A stretch of DNA of 64,000 nt from Pseudomonas californiensis (GCF_021147775.1 NZ_JAGTPK010000003.1:186001-250000); one strand, 5' to 3'; numbered from the stretch's first letter, positions 28,545 through 38,123 are shown. Program-made: numbers and translations. Notes: generated from the sequence alone by a model not told the origin.

Positions 28545-29329
28545 GGCGTGCGCTCCGAGGGAACCGTGGCATGGCCAAGGCTGCGCAGCAGTTCGGCCTT
28601 TGCCCAACTGTTTCTGGACTCGCGCCGAAGCACTTCAAGGCGCATGCGCATCAGCAATACTGCACCGAAAAAGCAATAGAAGCCCAACGTAGTCAGCAGC
28701 AAAGGCAGCCACATCTCGGCAGGCATGGCCGGTTTTTCCATCAGGCTGAACGTGGCGCCCTGATGCAGGGTGTTCCACCATTCGACCGAATACTTGATGA
28801 TCGGGATATTCACCACACCGACAATGGCCAACACTGCGCAGGCCTTGGCTGCGCTGTCACGGTTGCTGATGGCGCTGCCGAGCGCGATCAGGCCCAGGTA
28901 CAGAAACAGCAGAATCAACATGGAAGTCAGGCGGGCATCCCAGACCCACCAGGCGCCCCATGTCGGTTTGCCCCAGATCGCGCCAGTCAATAACGCCAGC
29001 GCTGTCATCCATGCCCCGATGGGGGCGGCGCACTGCAGCGCGACGTCAGCCAGCTTGATCCTCCAGACCAGCCCGACCACACCGCACAGTGCGAGCATCA
29101 CGTAGCAGAACTGCGCCAGCAATGCCGCAGGCACATGAATGTAGATGATGCGAAAGCTGTTGCCTTGCTGGTAGTCCGGCGGCGCAAACGCCAGCCCCCA
29201 CACCGCACCAGACCCGATCAGCAACGCGGCGGCAACGCTCAGCCAGGGCAGCAGACGCGTACTGATGCCATAGAAGACTTTGGGGGAGCCGAGCCGGTGC
29301 AGCCAGGCCCAGCCAATGCCGCTTTTCAT
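28541..29329 (-). CDS. ccmC: Haem transporter subunit CcmC
   Basis: A 262-residue six-helix membrane protein with the WWD motif ([13 protein letters not shown]) that presents haem to CcmE. The ATG at 29329 has an AAAGGT ribosome site in front; another ATG five codons upstream lacks one. It is separated from ccmB by 93 bp, the largest gap inside the operon. Confidence 0.95.
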   Translation of the reverse strand: MKSGIGWAWLHRLGSPKVFYGISTRLLPWLSVAAALLIGSGAVWGLAFAPPDYQQGNSFRIIYIHVPAALLAQFCYVMLALCGVVGLVWRIKLADVALQCAAPIGAWMTALALLTGAIWGKPTWGAWWVWDARLTSMLILLFLYLGLIALGSAISNRDSAAKACAVLAIVGVVNIPIIKYSVEWWNTLHQGATFSLMEKPAMPAEMWLPLLLTTLGFYCFFGAVLLMRMRLEVLRRESRNSWAKAELLRSLGHATVPSERTP

Positions 29330-29422
29330 CACGTTACCTTTCATCGCTGCCTGTTCATCGGTACATATCCATCACTGCATCCAGGGCTGACCGAGCGCCG
29401 GATGAACGGGTCGGAACCACGA

Positions 29423-30094
29423 TTATTCGCCGACACTGATTTTCAGGCCAGCCGCGATTGCAAAGGGTGTCAGGGTAACCGCCAGTGCCGTGAGGCTACT
29501 CAGCCATAACAGATAACCGGTCGACGGCATGCCTTGCAAAGCGGCCTGCAACGCACCGCTGCCCAAAATCAGCACAGGGATATACAGCGGCAGAATCAAT
29601 AGCGCCAGCAGCAGACCGCCCCGCTTCAAACCGACCGTCAGCGCGGCTCCGACTGCACCCAACAGGCTCAGCACCGGCGTACCCAGCAGCAGCGACAGTA
29701 TCAGCACCGGGACACAGTGCGCTGGCAGTCCCAGCATCAATGCAAGGAACGGCGCCAGCACGACCAGCGCCAGCCCGGAAAACATCCAGTGTGCCAGTAC
29801 TTTGGTCAGTACCAGAAGCGCCAGAGGGTGCGGCGAAAGGACCCACTGCTCAAGCGAGCCATCCTCAAAATCACTACGAAACAGCCCGTCCAGCGAGAGC
29901 AGAACCGATAATAGTGCCGCCACCCAGAGCAGTCCCGGCGACAAGCTTTGCAACAATTGCGTGTCCGGGCCCACCGCCAGCGGAAACAAGGCAACCACCA
30001 CGGCGAAAAACACCAGCGGGTTAATCAGCTCGGCGGGACGACGTACGAGAAGCCGGGCTTCACGGCGCAACAACAGGGCGATGACCTTGATCAC
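29423..30094 (-). CDS. ccmB: Haem exporter membrane subunit CcmB
   Basis: A 223-residue protein with six predicted membrane helices, normal for CcmB; it starts [22 protein letters not shown], split by the polar segment before helix 1. It forms the ABC-type CcmAB unit that drives release of haem-loaded CcmE. Its ATG overlaps the ccmA stop by 4 bp. Confidence 0.94.
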   Translation of the reverse strand: MIKVIALLLRREARLLVRRPAELINPLVFFAVVVALFPLAVGPDTQLLQSLSPGLLWVAALLSVLLSLDGLFRSDFEDGSLEQWVLSPHPLALLVLTKVLAHWMFSGLALVVLAPFLALMLGLPAHCVPVLILSLLLGTPVLSLLGAVGAALTVGLKRGGLLLALLILPLYIPVLILGSGALQAALQGMPSTGYLLWLSSLTALAVTLTPFAIAAGLKISVGE

Positions 30095-30732
30095 GCTGAA
30101 TGCTGCCCCAGCTCAAGAGTTCGATAACCTGAAGGTTTGTGGACCAACTGATGATGGGACGTCAGGACCACAGCACCGCCACGCTCACAGTGCTCGGCCA
30201 GTCGCTGCTCAAGTTGGGTAACGCCCTGACTGTCGAGCGCGGTAAACGGTTCGTCCAGCAGCCACAGCAATGGCCCCGGCAGGTACAGGCGCGCAAGTGC
30301 AACGCGGCGCAGCTGTCCGGCAGACAGCGTGTGGCAAGGTACGTCCTCGAAACCTGCCAGACCGACCGTATCGAGTGCCTGCCAGATCTGGGCGGTGCCT
30401 GCAGATTGATGCAGTGCACACAGCCACGCCAGGTTCTCGACAGGGGTCAGCACGTCCTTCAACCCGGCCGCATGACCGATCCACAGCAGCTCGCCCGCGA
30501 GCCCCGCACGCTGGCGACCCAGCGCCAGCGCGCCGAGCAACACTTCGCCCGCGGTTGCCTGCATCAAACCGCACAGCAGCCGCAGCAGGCTGGTCTTGCC
30601 GCTACCGTTGGGCCCGCCGACGTGCAGCATGTCGCCAGCGCGAACGTGCAGGTCGAGATGCTCGAACAGCATTCGCCCATCCCGCTCGCACGCCAGCGCG
30701 GTTGCCTGCAAAGATGGAATGGGAGGATTCAT
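30091..30732 (-). CDS. ccmA: ABC ATPase CcmA
   Basis: A 213-residue cytoplasmic ABC ATPase: Walker [11 protein letters not shown] (39-48), signature LSAGQLRR, Walker B LLWLLDEP. It powers the CcmABCD complex. First gene of the ccm operon. The ATG at 30732 was chosen at the start of the conserved fold; the open frame extends 16 codons further. Confidence 0.94.
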   Translation of the reverse strand: MNPPIPSLQATALACERDGRMLFEHLDLHVRAGDMLHVGGPNGSGKTSLLRLLCGLMQATAGEVLLGALALGRQRAGLAGELLWIGHAAGLKDVLTPVENLAWLCALHQSAGTAQIWQALDTVGLAGFEDVPCHTLSAGQLRRVALARLYLPGPLLWLLDEPFTALDSQGVTQLEQRLAEHCERGGAVVLTSHHQLVHKPSGYRTLELGQHSA

Positions 30733-30920
30733 CGAGCGCTTCCAGTATCGCAATGTCTTGAAATGCGTCGAAAAAGACACAAACTGAGAAAATGGCTGTT
30801 CAAGTCAGGATTGGAGCGGCCGTTACATGAAAAGAACTTAATAGCGGCGAGGCTCTGGTCGGCCGGTATTATACATGCCCGTCCTGCCATCCAAGGGGCA
30901 ATTTCCTCAGGTCGAATTCA

Positions 30921-32663
30921 ATGACAGGCGATATCACCAGCGTTCCCGCGACCGTCCCGACGACGGCGCTGATACGCGCGGGCATTTCTCAGGCGCAGGT
31001 CCTGACCTTGCTGAACTCGGCCAATAACCTGATCCCCGAAGGACAGACTGCCGAAGCCGAGGTGCTGACTCTCAAGCAGGTCAATCAGAACTTTCAGCTG
31101 TTGCTCAAACTGATTCTCAGCAACGGCACCCAGGCCAATGTACCGGTCAGCAGCGCTGTGCCCTTCACACCTGGCAGCCTGCTGCAAGTGTCGCAATCGT
31201 CGGCCGACGAGTTGACGCTGACCCTGCAACAGCTCAACAGCGCGCTGAAAAACTCGCTGACCAGCCTGGACACCCGACAACTGCCGGTCGGAACGCTGCT
31301 GCAAGCCAAGGTCATGACCAGTCAGATCGTCGCCCAGAACATCAGTCAGCTGGCTGCCGCTATCCCTAGTGCTTCGCCGGGTACCGCCGCAAATGCCAGC
31401 GCAGGGCCGGGTGCTGGGGTCAACGCAGGTGCGAACGGAGGTGCAGGTGCAGGTGCAGGTGCAGGTGCAGGTGCGGGTGCGGGTGCGGGTGCGGGTGCAG
31501 CAGCTGCGCCGGTCATCTACCGCTCAATCGTGATGCTCCTCAATACTGCCCTGGCAGGGTCGAGCCTGACGATCGAAAGCCCGCAACCATTGCCGGTAAA
31601 CAGCTTGCTCAGTGCACAGGTCAAGAGCACTCAGGCGCTCAATTTCGTGGCGCTGCCCAGCCGCTTCGATCAATTGGCCGTAACGCAGCAACTGACCACT
31701 CAGCAAAGCCGCCAGGGCTCGCTCGAAAACCTGTTCACCGCGCTGCAGAACCTGCCAGGCAACAGCCCGGCGATCAGCGCGCCCTTGCAGGCCAGCATCA
31801 ATCAGTTATTGAGCAACATTCCCGATATCGAGGAGATGACCACACCCAAAACCGTTGCCCAGGCGTTAAGCGCCAGCGGCGTGTTTATGGAGTCCAAGCT
31901 GTTGGCTGGTCTGAACCCTGCGCAAATGCCAGACATGAAAGCCAATCTGATGCGTCTGATTGCGCAGATCCTGCCTGGCTTGCCGGACAACACGTCCTAC
32001 AGCTCGGCGGCCGCATCCAACACGCTCATACGCGCGATGCCCAACGCGATTCGCAATGCGCTGGGAACGCTCGGGCTGGTTGCTGCTCGCACCCAACCGA
32101 CCAGTTTTCCGCTGCCTTCACGCACGGTCGGTGGCGGCGAAAAAGAGGATGATCTGGAAATCCTGTTGAAGCTCGCCGCTGCAGCGGTTTCCCGCGTGCA
32201 AAGTCATCAATTGGGCGGGTTGGAACAGACTCGCACCAACGCCGATGGCACCCAGGTCACCACCTGGCAGTTGGAGGTGCCGATGCGCAACGCCCACGAT
32301 ATCGTGCCGTTGCAGGTCAAAGTACAGCGTGAAGACAAGCCGGAGCAGGACGACACAGAAGACAACGGCGATATCGAGGTCAAGGAAACCCGGGAAAAGC
32401 TCTGGAAGATCGACCTGGCGTTTGACATGGAACCCTTGGGGCCTTTGCAAGTACATGCCCAATTGCTGCGCGGTACGTTGTCCAGTCAGTTGTGGGCAGA
32501 ACGCCCGGCCAGTGCTGCGATGATCGATCAGGAACTCGGCCACTTGCGGGATCGGCTGGTTGTCTGTGGTCTGGCAGTCGGCGAACTGACCTGCAGCCAT
32601 GGCACACCGCCCCAAGGCCCGCGTACCGCCCTTGAACAACGCTGGATTGACGAGAACGCCTGA
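30921..32663 (+). CDS. FliK-like flagellar hook-length control protein with a Gly-Ala repeat linker
   Basis: 580 residues. The C-terminal ~130 residues resemble the FliK C-terminal domain (IDLAFDMEPLGPLQVHAQL, then LRDRLVVCGLAVGELTC), which interacts with FlhB to switch export substrate. The N-terminal half is long, Ala/Gln/Ser-rich and low in hydrophobicity, as expected for a molecular ruler. Residues about 171-195 are an almost pure Gly-Ala repeat encoded by a hexanucleotide tandem array. It overlaps by 1 bp with an FlhB-C-like gene. The pair lies outside any flagellar cluster in this window; a canonical fliK is expected elsewhere, so I leave the symbol empty. Confidence 0.82.
   Translation: MTGDITSVPATVPTTALIRAGISQAQVLTLLNSANNLIPEGQTAEAEVLTLKQVNQNFQLLLKLILSNGTQANVPVSSAVPFTPGSLLQVSQSSADELTLTLQQLNSALKNSLTSLDTRQLPVGTLLQAKVMTSQIVAQNISQLAAAIPSASPGTAANASAGPGAGVNAGANGGAGAGAGAGAGAGAGAGAGAAAAPVIYRSIVMLLNTALAGSSLTIESPQPLPVNSLLSAQVKSTQALNFVALPSRFDQLAVTQQLTTQQSRQGSLENLFTALQNLPGNSPAISAPLQASINQLLSNIPDIEEMTTPKTVAQALSASGVFMESKLLAGLNPAQMPDMKANLMRLIAQILPGLPDNTSYSSAAASNTLIRAMPNAIRNALGTLGLVAARTQPTSFPLPSRTVGGGEKEDDLEILLKLAAAAVSRVQSHQLGGLEQTRTNADGTQVTTWQLEVPMRNAHDIVPLQVKVQREDKPEQDDTEDNGDIEVKETREKLWKIDLAFDMEPLGPLQVHAQLLRGTLSSQLWAERPASAAMIDQELGHLRDRLVVCGLAVGELTCSHGTPPQGPRTALEQRWIDENA
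31440..31499 (+). repeat. Hexanucleotide tandem array (10 units) inside the FliK-like gene
   Basis: Ten in-frame units: five GGTGCA, four GGTGCG, one GGTGCA. Each encodes Gly-Ala. The array keeps the reading frame whatever the unit number, so slippage would lengthen or shorten the linker by two residues per unit instead of breaking the gene. Confidence 0.95.
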
Positions 32664-32995
32664 TGACCCAACCCGATCACGTCCCACGCCAGGCCATTGC
32701 GCTCACCTACGACGGCCAACAGGCCCCCACCCTGAGCGCCAAGGGTGACGACCAGTTGGCAGAAGCCATTCTGGCCATCGCGCAAGAATACGAAGTGCCT
32801 ATCTACGAGAACGCCGAACTGGTCAAACTGCTGGCTCGCCTGGAACTGGGCGACAGCATCCCGGAGCCGCTGTACCGCACGATCGCCGAAATCATCGCGT
32901 TCGCCTGGCACCTGAAAGGCAAGTTCCCCGTCGGGCAGGACCCGGATGCGCCGCCAGTCGAACGGGACATCACACCGGGTCGCCAGAGCAACTGA
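32663..32995 (+). CDS. FlhB C-terminal-domain-like protein (FhlB type)
   Basis: 110 residues matching only the cytoplasmic C-terminal part of FlhB that follows the autocleavage site: IALTYDGQQAPTLSAKG, then YEVPIYENAELVKLLA and IPEPLYRTIAEIIAFAWHLKGK. The membrane domain and the NPTH cleavage motif are absent. Such free FlhB-C homologues (FhlB) can take over the function of the FlhB cytoplasmic piece in export-specificity switching in other bacteria. It shares one base with the FliK-like gene, so the two are co-translated and probably interact. Confidence 0.85.
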   Translation: MTQPDHVPRQAIALTYDGQQAPTLSAKGDDQLAEAILAIAQEYEVPIYENAELVKLLARLELGDSIPEPLYRTIAEIIAFAWHLKGKFPVGQDPDAPPVERDITPGRQSN

Positions 32996-33041
32996 CACGT
33001 GTGTTGCCCATCACGGGCGACACATCGACCGTTATCGCTGG

Positions 33042-33644
33042 CTACAACGCAATCGGTTTGCGCCCGGCAAACGAATGCGCCAGTGTGCCACCATCCACCA
33101 GGTCCAGCTCGCCGCCCAGCGGCACGCCATGGGCGATGCGTGAGGCGACGAGACCTTTGTCGTTGAGCAGTTGGGCGATGTAATGCGCTGTGGCCTCGCC
33201 CTCTACCGTCGGATTGGTGGCCAGAATGACTTCAGTGAAAGTGCCTTGCTGGCTGATGCGCTCCATCAACTGGGGAATGCCAATGGCTTCCGGACCCAGC
33301 CCATCAAGGGGTGACAAATGCCCTTTGAGCACGAAGTATCGGCCACGATAGCCAGTCTGCTCGACCGCATACACGTCCGTCGGGCCCTCGACCACACACA
33401 GCAGCGTGTCGTCGCGGCGCGGATCGGCGCACTGCGGGCACAGCTCTTCTTCGGTCAGCGTGCGACACAAGCGGCAATGGCCGACCCCCTCCATGGCCTG
33501 GCTCAGGGCCAGCGCAAGGCGCGAGCCGCCACTGCGGTCGCGCTCCAGCAGTTGCAGCGCCATACGCTGAGCGGTTTTCTGACCGACGCCTGGCAATACG
33601 CGAAAAGCATCGATCAACTGGCGAATCAGGGGGCTGAAACTCAT
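33042..33644 (-). CDS. recR: Recombination mediator RecR
   Basis: A 200-residue DNA repair protein: N-terminal helix-hairpin-helix ([19 protein letters not shown]), a C4 zinc finger (C57-type block [16 protein letters not shown]), and a Toprim domain ([15 protein letters not shown]). It works with RecF/RecO to load RecA at gaps. In related bacteria it lies directly after ybaB; here about 5.4 kb of other genes separate them, so it needs its own promoter. Confidence 0.96.
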   Translation of the reverse strand: MSFSPLIRQLIDAFRVLPGVGQKTAQRMALQLLERDRSGGSRLALALSQAMEGVGHCRLCRTLTEEELCPQCADPRRDDTLLCVVEGPTDVYAVEQTGYRGRYFVLKGHLSPLDGLGPEAIGIPQLMERISQQGTFTEVILATNPTVEGEATAHYIAQLLNDKGLVASRIAHGVPLGGELDLVDGGTLAHSFAGRKPIAL

Positions 33645-33753
33645 GAAGAAAAGTCCGACAAAAACACAAGACGCGGTTTATACCCGCGCGTTGCCGTGAG
33701 CGTCAATTGAGGGTTTCGCCCCTGCGACCAATAGCCGGTCGTCGAGGCCTGCT

Positions 33754-34638
33754 TTACGCTTTCAAAGCGCTCTCCAGGAACTCCGTCAATGCCTGCAAAC
33801 GCGCGCTTCGGTGCTTGCGCAGCGGCACCAGCAGATTGATCTGTGCACTGGCCAGCTGCCAGTCAGCGAGCACCCGCACCAGACTGCCGCTGGCAATGGC
33901 GTCACCGACGTCCCACTCCGAGCGCAGCACGATCCCCAGCCCCTGCTCAGCCCAACGACGGGCCACTGACCCGTCGTTGCTGAGCATCGCAGGCTCAATG
34001 CGCAACGCCTTCTTCGCTTGCCCTTTGCTCATGTGCCAGAGGGTCACGTCTTCATCGTTTTCGCGAATACAGATGCAGCGATGCTGCGCCAGTTCGTCCG
34101 GTTGCAGCGGCACACCGTGCTGCTCCAGGTAGGCCGGGCTGGCGCACAGCCAACGATTGTTATGGGCCAGCGGCCTGGCGATCCAGAGGCTGTCATTGAG
34201 GTTGCCGATGTGGATCACCGCGTCGCTGTCGTGACGATCGGGCCACGGGGTTTCGCGCAAATCGAGGTGCAGGCGCAATTGGGGATGCAGCCGGGCAAAG
34301 CGCGCCAGCAACGGCGCAATACGCTGCCTGCCATAACCAAAGGGCGCGGCCAGCCTCAAGGTGCCGACCAGTCGCTCATCACGCTGTCGAAACGATTCGG
34401 GAAGCGCATCAAGTTGCTCCAGCAGGTGCGCGCTTTCCCGGGCAAAGCGCTCGCCGTCGGCCGTCAAGCTCAAACGTCGGGCGTCACGGTTGGCGAGCGT
34501 GATGCCCAGTTGCGTCTCCAGCTTGCGCAAGCGCATCGACAAGGCGGGCGGTGAAACATTCAGCACCCTGGCAGCCGCGCTCAAGGATTCGCATCGCGAC
34601 AGGGTCACCGCCAGCCGCAGGTCTTCGATGGCAATCAT
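33754..34638 (-). CDS. LysR-family regulator of the D-amino-acid cassette
   Basis: 294 residues with an N-terminal helix-turn-helix (LSRCESLSAAARVLNVS, then ALSMRLRKLETQLG) and an effector-binding domain. It is divergent from the aldolase-type gene 95 bp away, so it probably activates that gene, RidA and perhaps the aldehyde dehydrogenase in response to a hydroxyamino acid. Pathway control is inferred from position only. Confidence 0.9.
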   Translation of the reverse strand: MIAIEDLRLAVTLSRCESLSAAARVLNVSPPALSMRLRKLETQLGITLANRDARRLSLTADGERFARESAHLLEQLDALPESFRQRDERLVGTLRLAAPFGYGRQRIAPLLARFARLHPQLRLHLDLRETPWPDRHDSDAVIHIGNLNDSLWIARPLAHNNRWLCASPAYLEQHGVPLQPDELAQHRCICIRENDEDVTLWHMSKGQAKKALRIEPAMLSNDGSVARRWAEQGLGIVLRSEWDVGDAIASGSLVRVLADWQLASAQINLLVPLRKHRSARLQALTEFLESALKA

Positions 34639-34733
34639 TCATTTCTTCTTAATGATTGATGAAGACTCATTGAACCACAGGTTCACTACTGGCCAGTAGA
34701 GTGAAGCCGTCCCCTGCCCTGCGAGCCTCGCCC

Positions 34734-35870
34734 ATGTCTGCTTCCCTGTCCTCTCTCAATACGCCCGTCGCCCTTGTCGATGTGTCACGCATGCAGCGCA
34801 ACATCCAGCGCATGCAGCAACGCATGGACAGTCTGGGCGTGCGTTTGCGCCCGCATGTCAAAACCAGCAAATCACTGCCAGTCATTCAGGCCCAGCTTGA
34901 GGCCGGCGCCGGCGGCGTGACCGTCTCCACATTGAAAGAGGCTGAACATTGTTTCGCCGAAGGCATCACTGATGTGTTTTACGCCGTGGCCATTGCACCG
35001 GGCAAGTTGATGCAGGCACTCGCCTTGCGGCGCAGCGGTTGCAGCTTGAGCGTACTGACTGACAGCGTCGCGGCCGCGCAGACCATCGTCGCCTTTGGTC
35101 AGCAACATGACGAGCATTTCGAGGTGTGGATCGAGATTGACTGCGACGGGCACCGCTCCGGGCTCACCGTCGAAGACCACGCGTTGATTGAAGTCGCACG
35201 CATTCTGGTCGAGGGCGGCATGCAGTTGCACGGCGTGATGACCCATGCAGGCTCAAGCTACGACCTCGACACGCCTGAAGCGCTTCAAGCACTCGCCGAG
35301 CAGGAACGCGCCCTGTGTGTCAGCGCCGCGCAACGTATCCGCGCAGTCGGGCTGCCCTGCCCGGAGGTCAGCATCGGCTCGACCCCCACCGCACTGTCGG
35401 CGCAAAACCTCGACGGCGTGACAGAGGTCAGGGCCGGCGTGTACGTATTTTTCGACCTGGTGATGCACAACATTGGCGTCTGCCGGGCCGATGAACTGGC
35501 GTTGAGTGTGCTGACCACTGTTATCGGCCATCAGCAGGACAAGGGCTGGATCATCGTTGATGCGGGCTGGATGGCCATGAGCCGCGACCGTGGCACGCAA
35601 CGCCAACGACAGGATTTCGGCTATGGCCAGGTCTGCACCGAAACCGGTGAATGGATCGACGGCGCGCGGATCACCGGCGCCAACCAGGAGCACGGCATCA
35701 TCACGTTGGGTACTGACGACGGCCACAATCTCACCACCCGTTTCCCCATCGGCAGCCGCCTGCGGATCCTGCCCAACCACGCCTGCGCCACCGGTGCGCA
35801 GTTCCCCGAATATCACGCCTGTGGTGCACAGGGTGACGTCACACTCTGGAGTCGTCTGCATGGCTGGTGA
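34734..35870 (+). CDS. D-threonine aldolase / D-3-hydroxyaspartate aldolase-like PLP enzyme
   Basis: A 378-residue fold-type III PLP enzyme (alanine racemase-like barrel). K43 in RPHVKTSKS is the expected Schiff-base lysine, and the C-terminal HAC (H349, C351) in PNHACATG matches the metal site of D-threonine aldolases and D-serine dehydratases. Members split D-threonine to glycine and acetaldehyde, or D-3-hydroxyaspartate to glycine and glyoxylate, or deaminate D-serine. The family is firm; the choice among these reactions is not. The ATG at 34734 was taken because the domain follows directly. It overlaps ridA by 11 bp. Confidence 0.87.
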   Translation: MSASLSSLNTPVALVDVSRMQRNIQRMQQRMDSLGVRLRPHVKTSKSLPVIQAQLEAGAGGVTVSTLKEAEHCFAEGITDVFYAVAIAPGKLMQALALRRSGCSLSVLTDSVAAAQTIVAFGQQHDEHFEVWIEIDCDGHRSGLTVEDHALIEVARILVEGGMQLHGVMTHAGSSYDLDTPEALQALAEQERALCVSAAQRIRAVGLPCPEVSIGSTPTALSAQNLDGVTEVRAGVYVFFDLVMHNIGVCRADELALSVLTTVIGHQQDKGWIIVDAGWMAMSRDRGTQRQRQDFGYGQVCTETGEWIDGARITGANQEHGIITLGTDDGHNLTTRFPIGSRLRILPNHACATGAQFPEYHACGAQGDVTLWSRLHGW

Positions 35871-36249
35871 TATCGAGCTGATCCAAACTAAAGAGGCCGC
35901 CCAGCCCGGCGGTCATTACTCACAGGCCGTTCTGCACCAGGGTGTGCTGCACGTTTCGGGACAACTGCCAGTGCGTGCCGACGGCAGCCACAGCATGGAC
36001 GAGCCGTTCGAGGTGCAGGCCACCATTGCCCTGGACAACCTGGTGGCGATTCTCAAGGCCGCAGGGAGTGAGCCCGATGATGTGCTGAAAGTGACGGTTT
36101 ATATCGCAGGCGTTGAGCACTGGCCTGCCTTCGACCGGATCTACGCACGCTACCTGGGGACCCATCGTCCTGCCCGCGCGGTCGTTCCAGTGCCCGCCCT
36201 GCACCATGGCTATCTGATCGAAATCGAAGCCCTGGCCCGCCGCGCATGA
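35860..36249 (+). CDS. RidA-family enamine/imine deaminase
   Basis: A 129-residue RidA/YjgF/Rid7C-type protein with the conserved GHYSQAV near the start and RPARAVVPV near the C-terminus (the arginine that binds the substrate carboxylate). RidA proteins hydrolyse reactive 2-aminoacrylate-type intermediates released by PLP enzymes. The gene starts inside the end of the aldolase-type gene (11-bp overlap), so it most likely guards that enzyme against such by-products. Confidence 0.9.
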   Translation: MAGDIELIQTKEAAQPGGHYSQAVLHQGVLHVSGQLPVRADGSHSMDEPFEVQATIALDNLVAILKAAGSEPDDVLKVTVYIAGVEHWPAFDRIYARYLGTHRPARAVVPVPALHHGYLIEIEALARRA

Positions 36250-36401
36250 TGAGCACGTCGAGCGCAGTTATCGACTCACGACAGAGCTATACATGGATTA
36301 TCGGTGGCGGCGTCATGGGTGCCGTGTACCGTGTCGGGCACCTGCCGCCGACTGACCTGGTGATCAAGCAGTTGACCTTGATCACACAGACCATTGGCTG
36401 A
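36246..36401 (+). pseudogene. Short ORF with a Rossmann-type glycine motif, probable gene remnant
   Basis: A 51-codon frame beginning ATGATG and overlapping the ridA stop. It encodes TWIIGGGVMGAVYR, resembling the first beta-alpha-beta nucleotide-binding motif of FAD- or NAD-dependent oxidoreductases, then diverges and stops. The position right after ridA, with a start overlap, suggests that an oxidoreductase (for instance a D-amino-acid dehydrogenase type) once followed and was deleted, leaving its first ~25 codons. It could also be a fortuitous frame; no ribosome site stands out. Confidence 0.4.
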
Positions 36402-36619
36402 TCGCTCCAGCCGCCCACGCAAAGATTGTCGACTCTTCGCCCAATTCGCCCAAATAGCGTCAGCCGGTCCCATACAGCAGATTATTCTTTGCGGCGCTGA
36501 AGATCGGCGCTTTTTATTCAGGCTGCTTTGTTAGCGTATTGATATGAAACGGCGTGTTCATCTGACGAGTAACAGCGTCTTGTGCCAGCCGACCCATTCA
36601 CACTTCGGGGAACCCGTTG

Positions 36620-38080
36620 ATGACCACACCCTCCTTGAACAGCCACCGCGTTGATCCGGATACCGCGCAGAAATTCTATATCGACGGTCGATGGTGTGCT
36701 CCGCTCAAGCCTGCCAGCCTGCCGGTGGTCGACCCGTCCACCGAAGAGGTAGTGGCCCACGTTGCAAGCGGCACGGCCGAAGACGTGGATCGCGCCGTCG
36801 CAGCAGCACGCGCAGCTTTTGCGAGCTGGTCAACCTCGGCGCTTGAAACCCGCGCCCAGGTGCTCGGCAAACTGCACGAGCTGATCATCGAGCGTAAGGA
36901 GGAGCTGGCTCAGGCACTGTCCCTGGAAATGGGCGCATCCATGGCGTCGGCCAGGGCGATGCAAGTGCCACTGGCCGCCGAACATGTGCGGGTCGCACGC
37001 GACCTCTTGTCCACCTACAACTTTCAGAACGTCGAAGGCGGCACTGCCATCCGCCGCGAACCAATCGGTGTTTGCGGCCTTATTACCCCGTGGAACTGGC
37101 CGCTGTATCAAATCACCGCCAAGGTCGCACCGGCCATCGCCGCAGGCTGCACCGTAGTGCTCAAACCCAGCGAGCTGTCGCCCCTCTGCGCACTGCTTTT
37201 TGCGCAACTGGTGCATGACGCCGGCCTGCCCGCAGGCGTGTTCAATCTGGTGAATGGCAGCGGTGCAGAGGTCGGCGGCGCCATGGCCGCGCACCCGGAC
37301 ATCGACATGATCTCCATCACCGGTTCGAACCGTGCCGGCGCGCTGGTTTCCCAGGCCGCTGCACCCACCGTGAAACGCGTGACACTGGAACTGGGAGGCA
37401 AATCACCCAATGTGTTTCTGCCAGATGCCGATTTCGCCAAAGCTGTGCCCATGGGCGTCATGGTGGCATTCCGTAACGTTGGGCAATCATGCAGCGCACC
37501 GACCCGCATGATCGTGCCGAGAAACCGTCTCGCTGAAGTTGAAGCGCTCGCCGCCGCGACCGCGAATGCAATCGTGGTTGGCAACCCGCAAGCCGAAGAT
37601 ACGGTACTTGGGCCCATCGCCAACCAGGCGCAGTTTCATCGCGTCCAGACCCTGATCTCAGCCGGTCTGGAAGAAGGCGCAAAACTGGTCTGCGGTGGGC
37701 CCGGACGCGCAGGGGGGCTTGAAAAGGGTTTTTATACCCGCCCGACCGTGTTTTCTGAGGTCGCTTCTTCAATGCGCATCGCCCAGGAAGAAATCTTCGG
37801 CCCGGTGCTGTGCATCATCGCTTACGACACTGTCGATGAAGCCGTCACCATTGCCAACGATACTGTCTACGGCCTGGGCGCTCACGTGCAAGGCCAGGAC
37901 CTGGAGCTGGCCCGCTCTGTCGCATCACGTATCCGCGCCGGCCAGGTTCACTTGAACTACCCGGCCTGGAACCCCATGGCCCCGTTCGGCGGCTACAAAC
38001 GCTCCGGCAATGGCCGCGAATACGGTGTGCACGGCTTCGAGGAGTATCTGGAAATCAAAGCCATCGTCGGCTTCGAATAA
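36620..38080 (+). CDS. NAD(P)-dependent aldehyde dehydrogenase family protein
   Basis: A 486-residue member of the ALDH superfamily with normal length and both catalytic residues: E257 in LELGGKSPN and C291 in GQSCSAPTR. The Rossmann NAD site has the usual PWNWPLYQ block. It oxidises an aldehyde to the acid. Placed 371 bp after ridA in the same direction, it could remove acetaldehyde or another aldehyde made by the aldolase-type enzyme (inference). Its ATG at 36620 is chosen over the preceding TTG codon at 36617. Confidence 0.9.
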   Translation: MTTPSLNSHRVDPDTAQKFYIDGRWCAPLKPASLPVVDPSTEEVVAHVASGTAEDVDRAVAAARAAFASWSTSALETRAQVLGKLHELIIERKEELAQALSLEMGASMASARAMQVPLAAEHVRVARDLLSTYNFQNVEGGTAIRREPIGVCGLITPWNWPLYQITAKVAPAIAAGCTVVLKPSELSPLCALLFAQLVHDAGLPAGVFNLVNGSGAEVGGAMAAHPDIDMISITGSNRAGALVSQAAAPTVKRVTLELGGKSPNVFLPDADFAKAVPMGVMVAFRNVGQSCSAPTRMIVPRNRLAEVEALAAATANAIVVGNPQAEDTVLGPIANQAQFHRVQTLISAGLEEGAKLVCGGPGRAGGLEKGFYTRPTVFSEVASSMRIAQEEIFGPVLCIIAYDTVDEAVTIANDTVYGLGAHVQGQDLELARSVASRIRAGQVHLNYPAWNPMAPFGGYKRSGNGREYGVHGFEEYLEIKAIVGFE

Positions 38081-38091
38081 CCTCTACTGCG

Positions 38092-38123
38092 CGCTCGAAT
38101 CGCCCTGATGGGTGGTTCGAGCG
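38092..38123 (+). terminator. Hairpin after the aldehyde dehydrogenase gene
   Basis: A 14-bp stem with two G.U pairs and a TGAT tetraloop, starting 12 bp after the ALDH stop. It has no U-run, so it may terminate weakly or only stabilise the mRNA end. Confidence 0.55.

Noticed and set aside
31440..31499. Tandem repeats considered as a CRISPR array
   Set aside because: The units are 6 bp, in frame and without spacers; they encode a Gly-Ala linker.
32999..33023. Hairpin after the FlhB-C-like gene as a terminator
   Set aside because: The stem has a mismatch or G.T pair and no following T-run; it is too weak to report as a feature.
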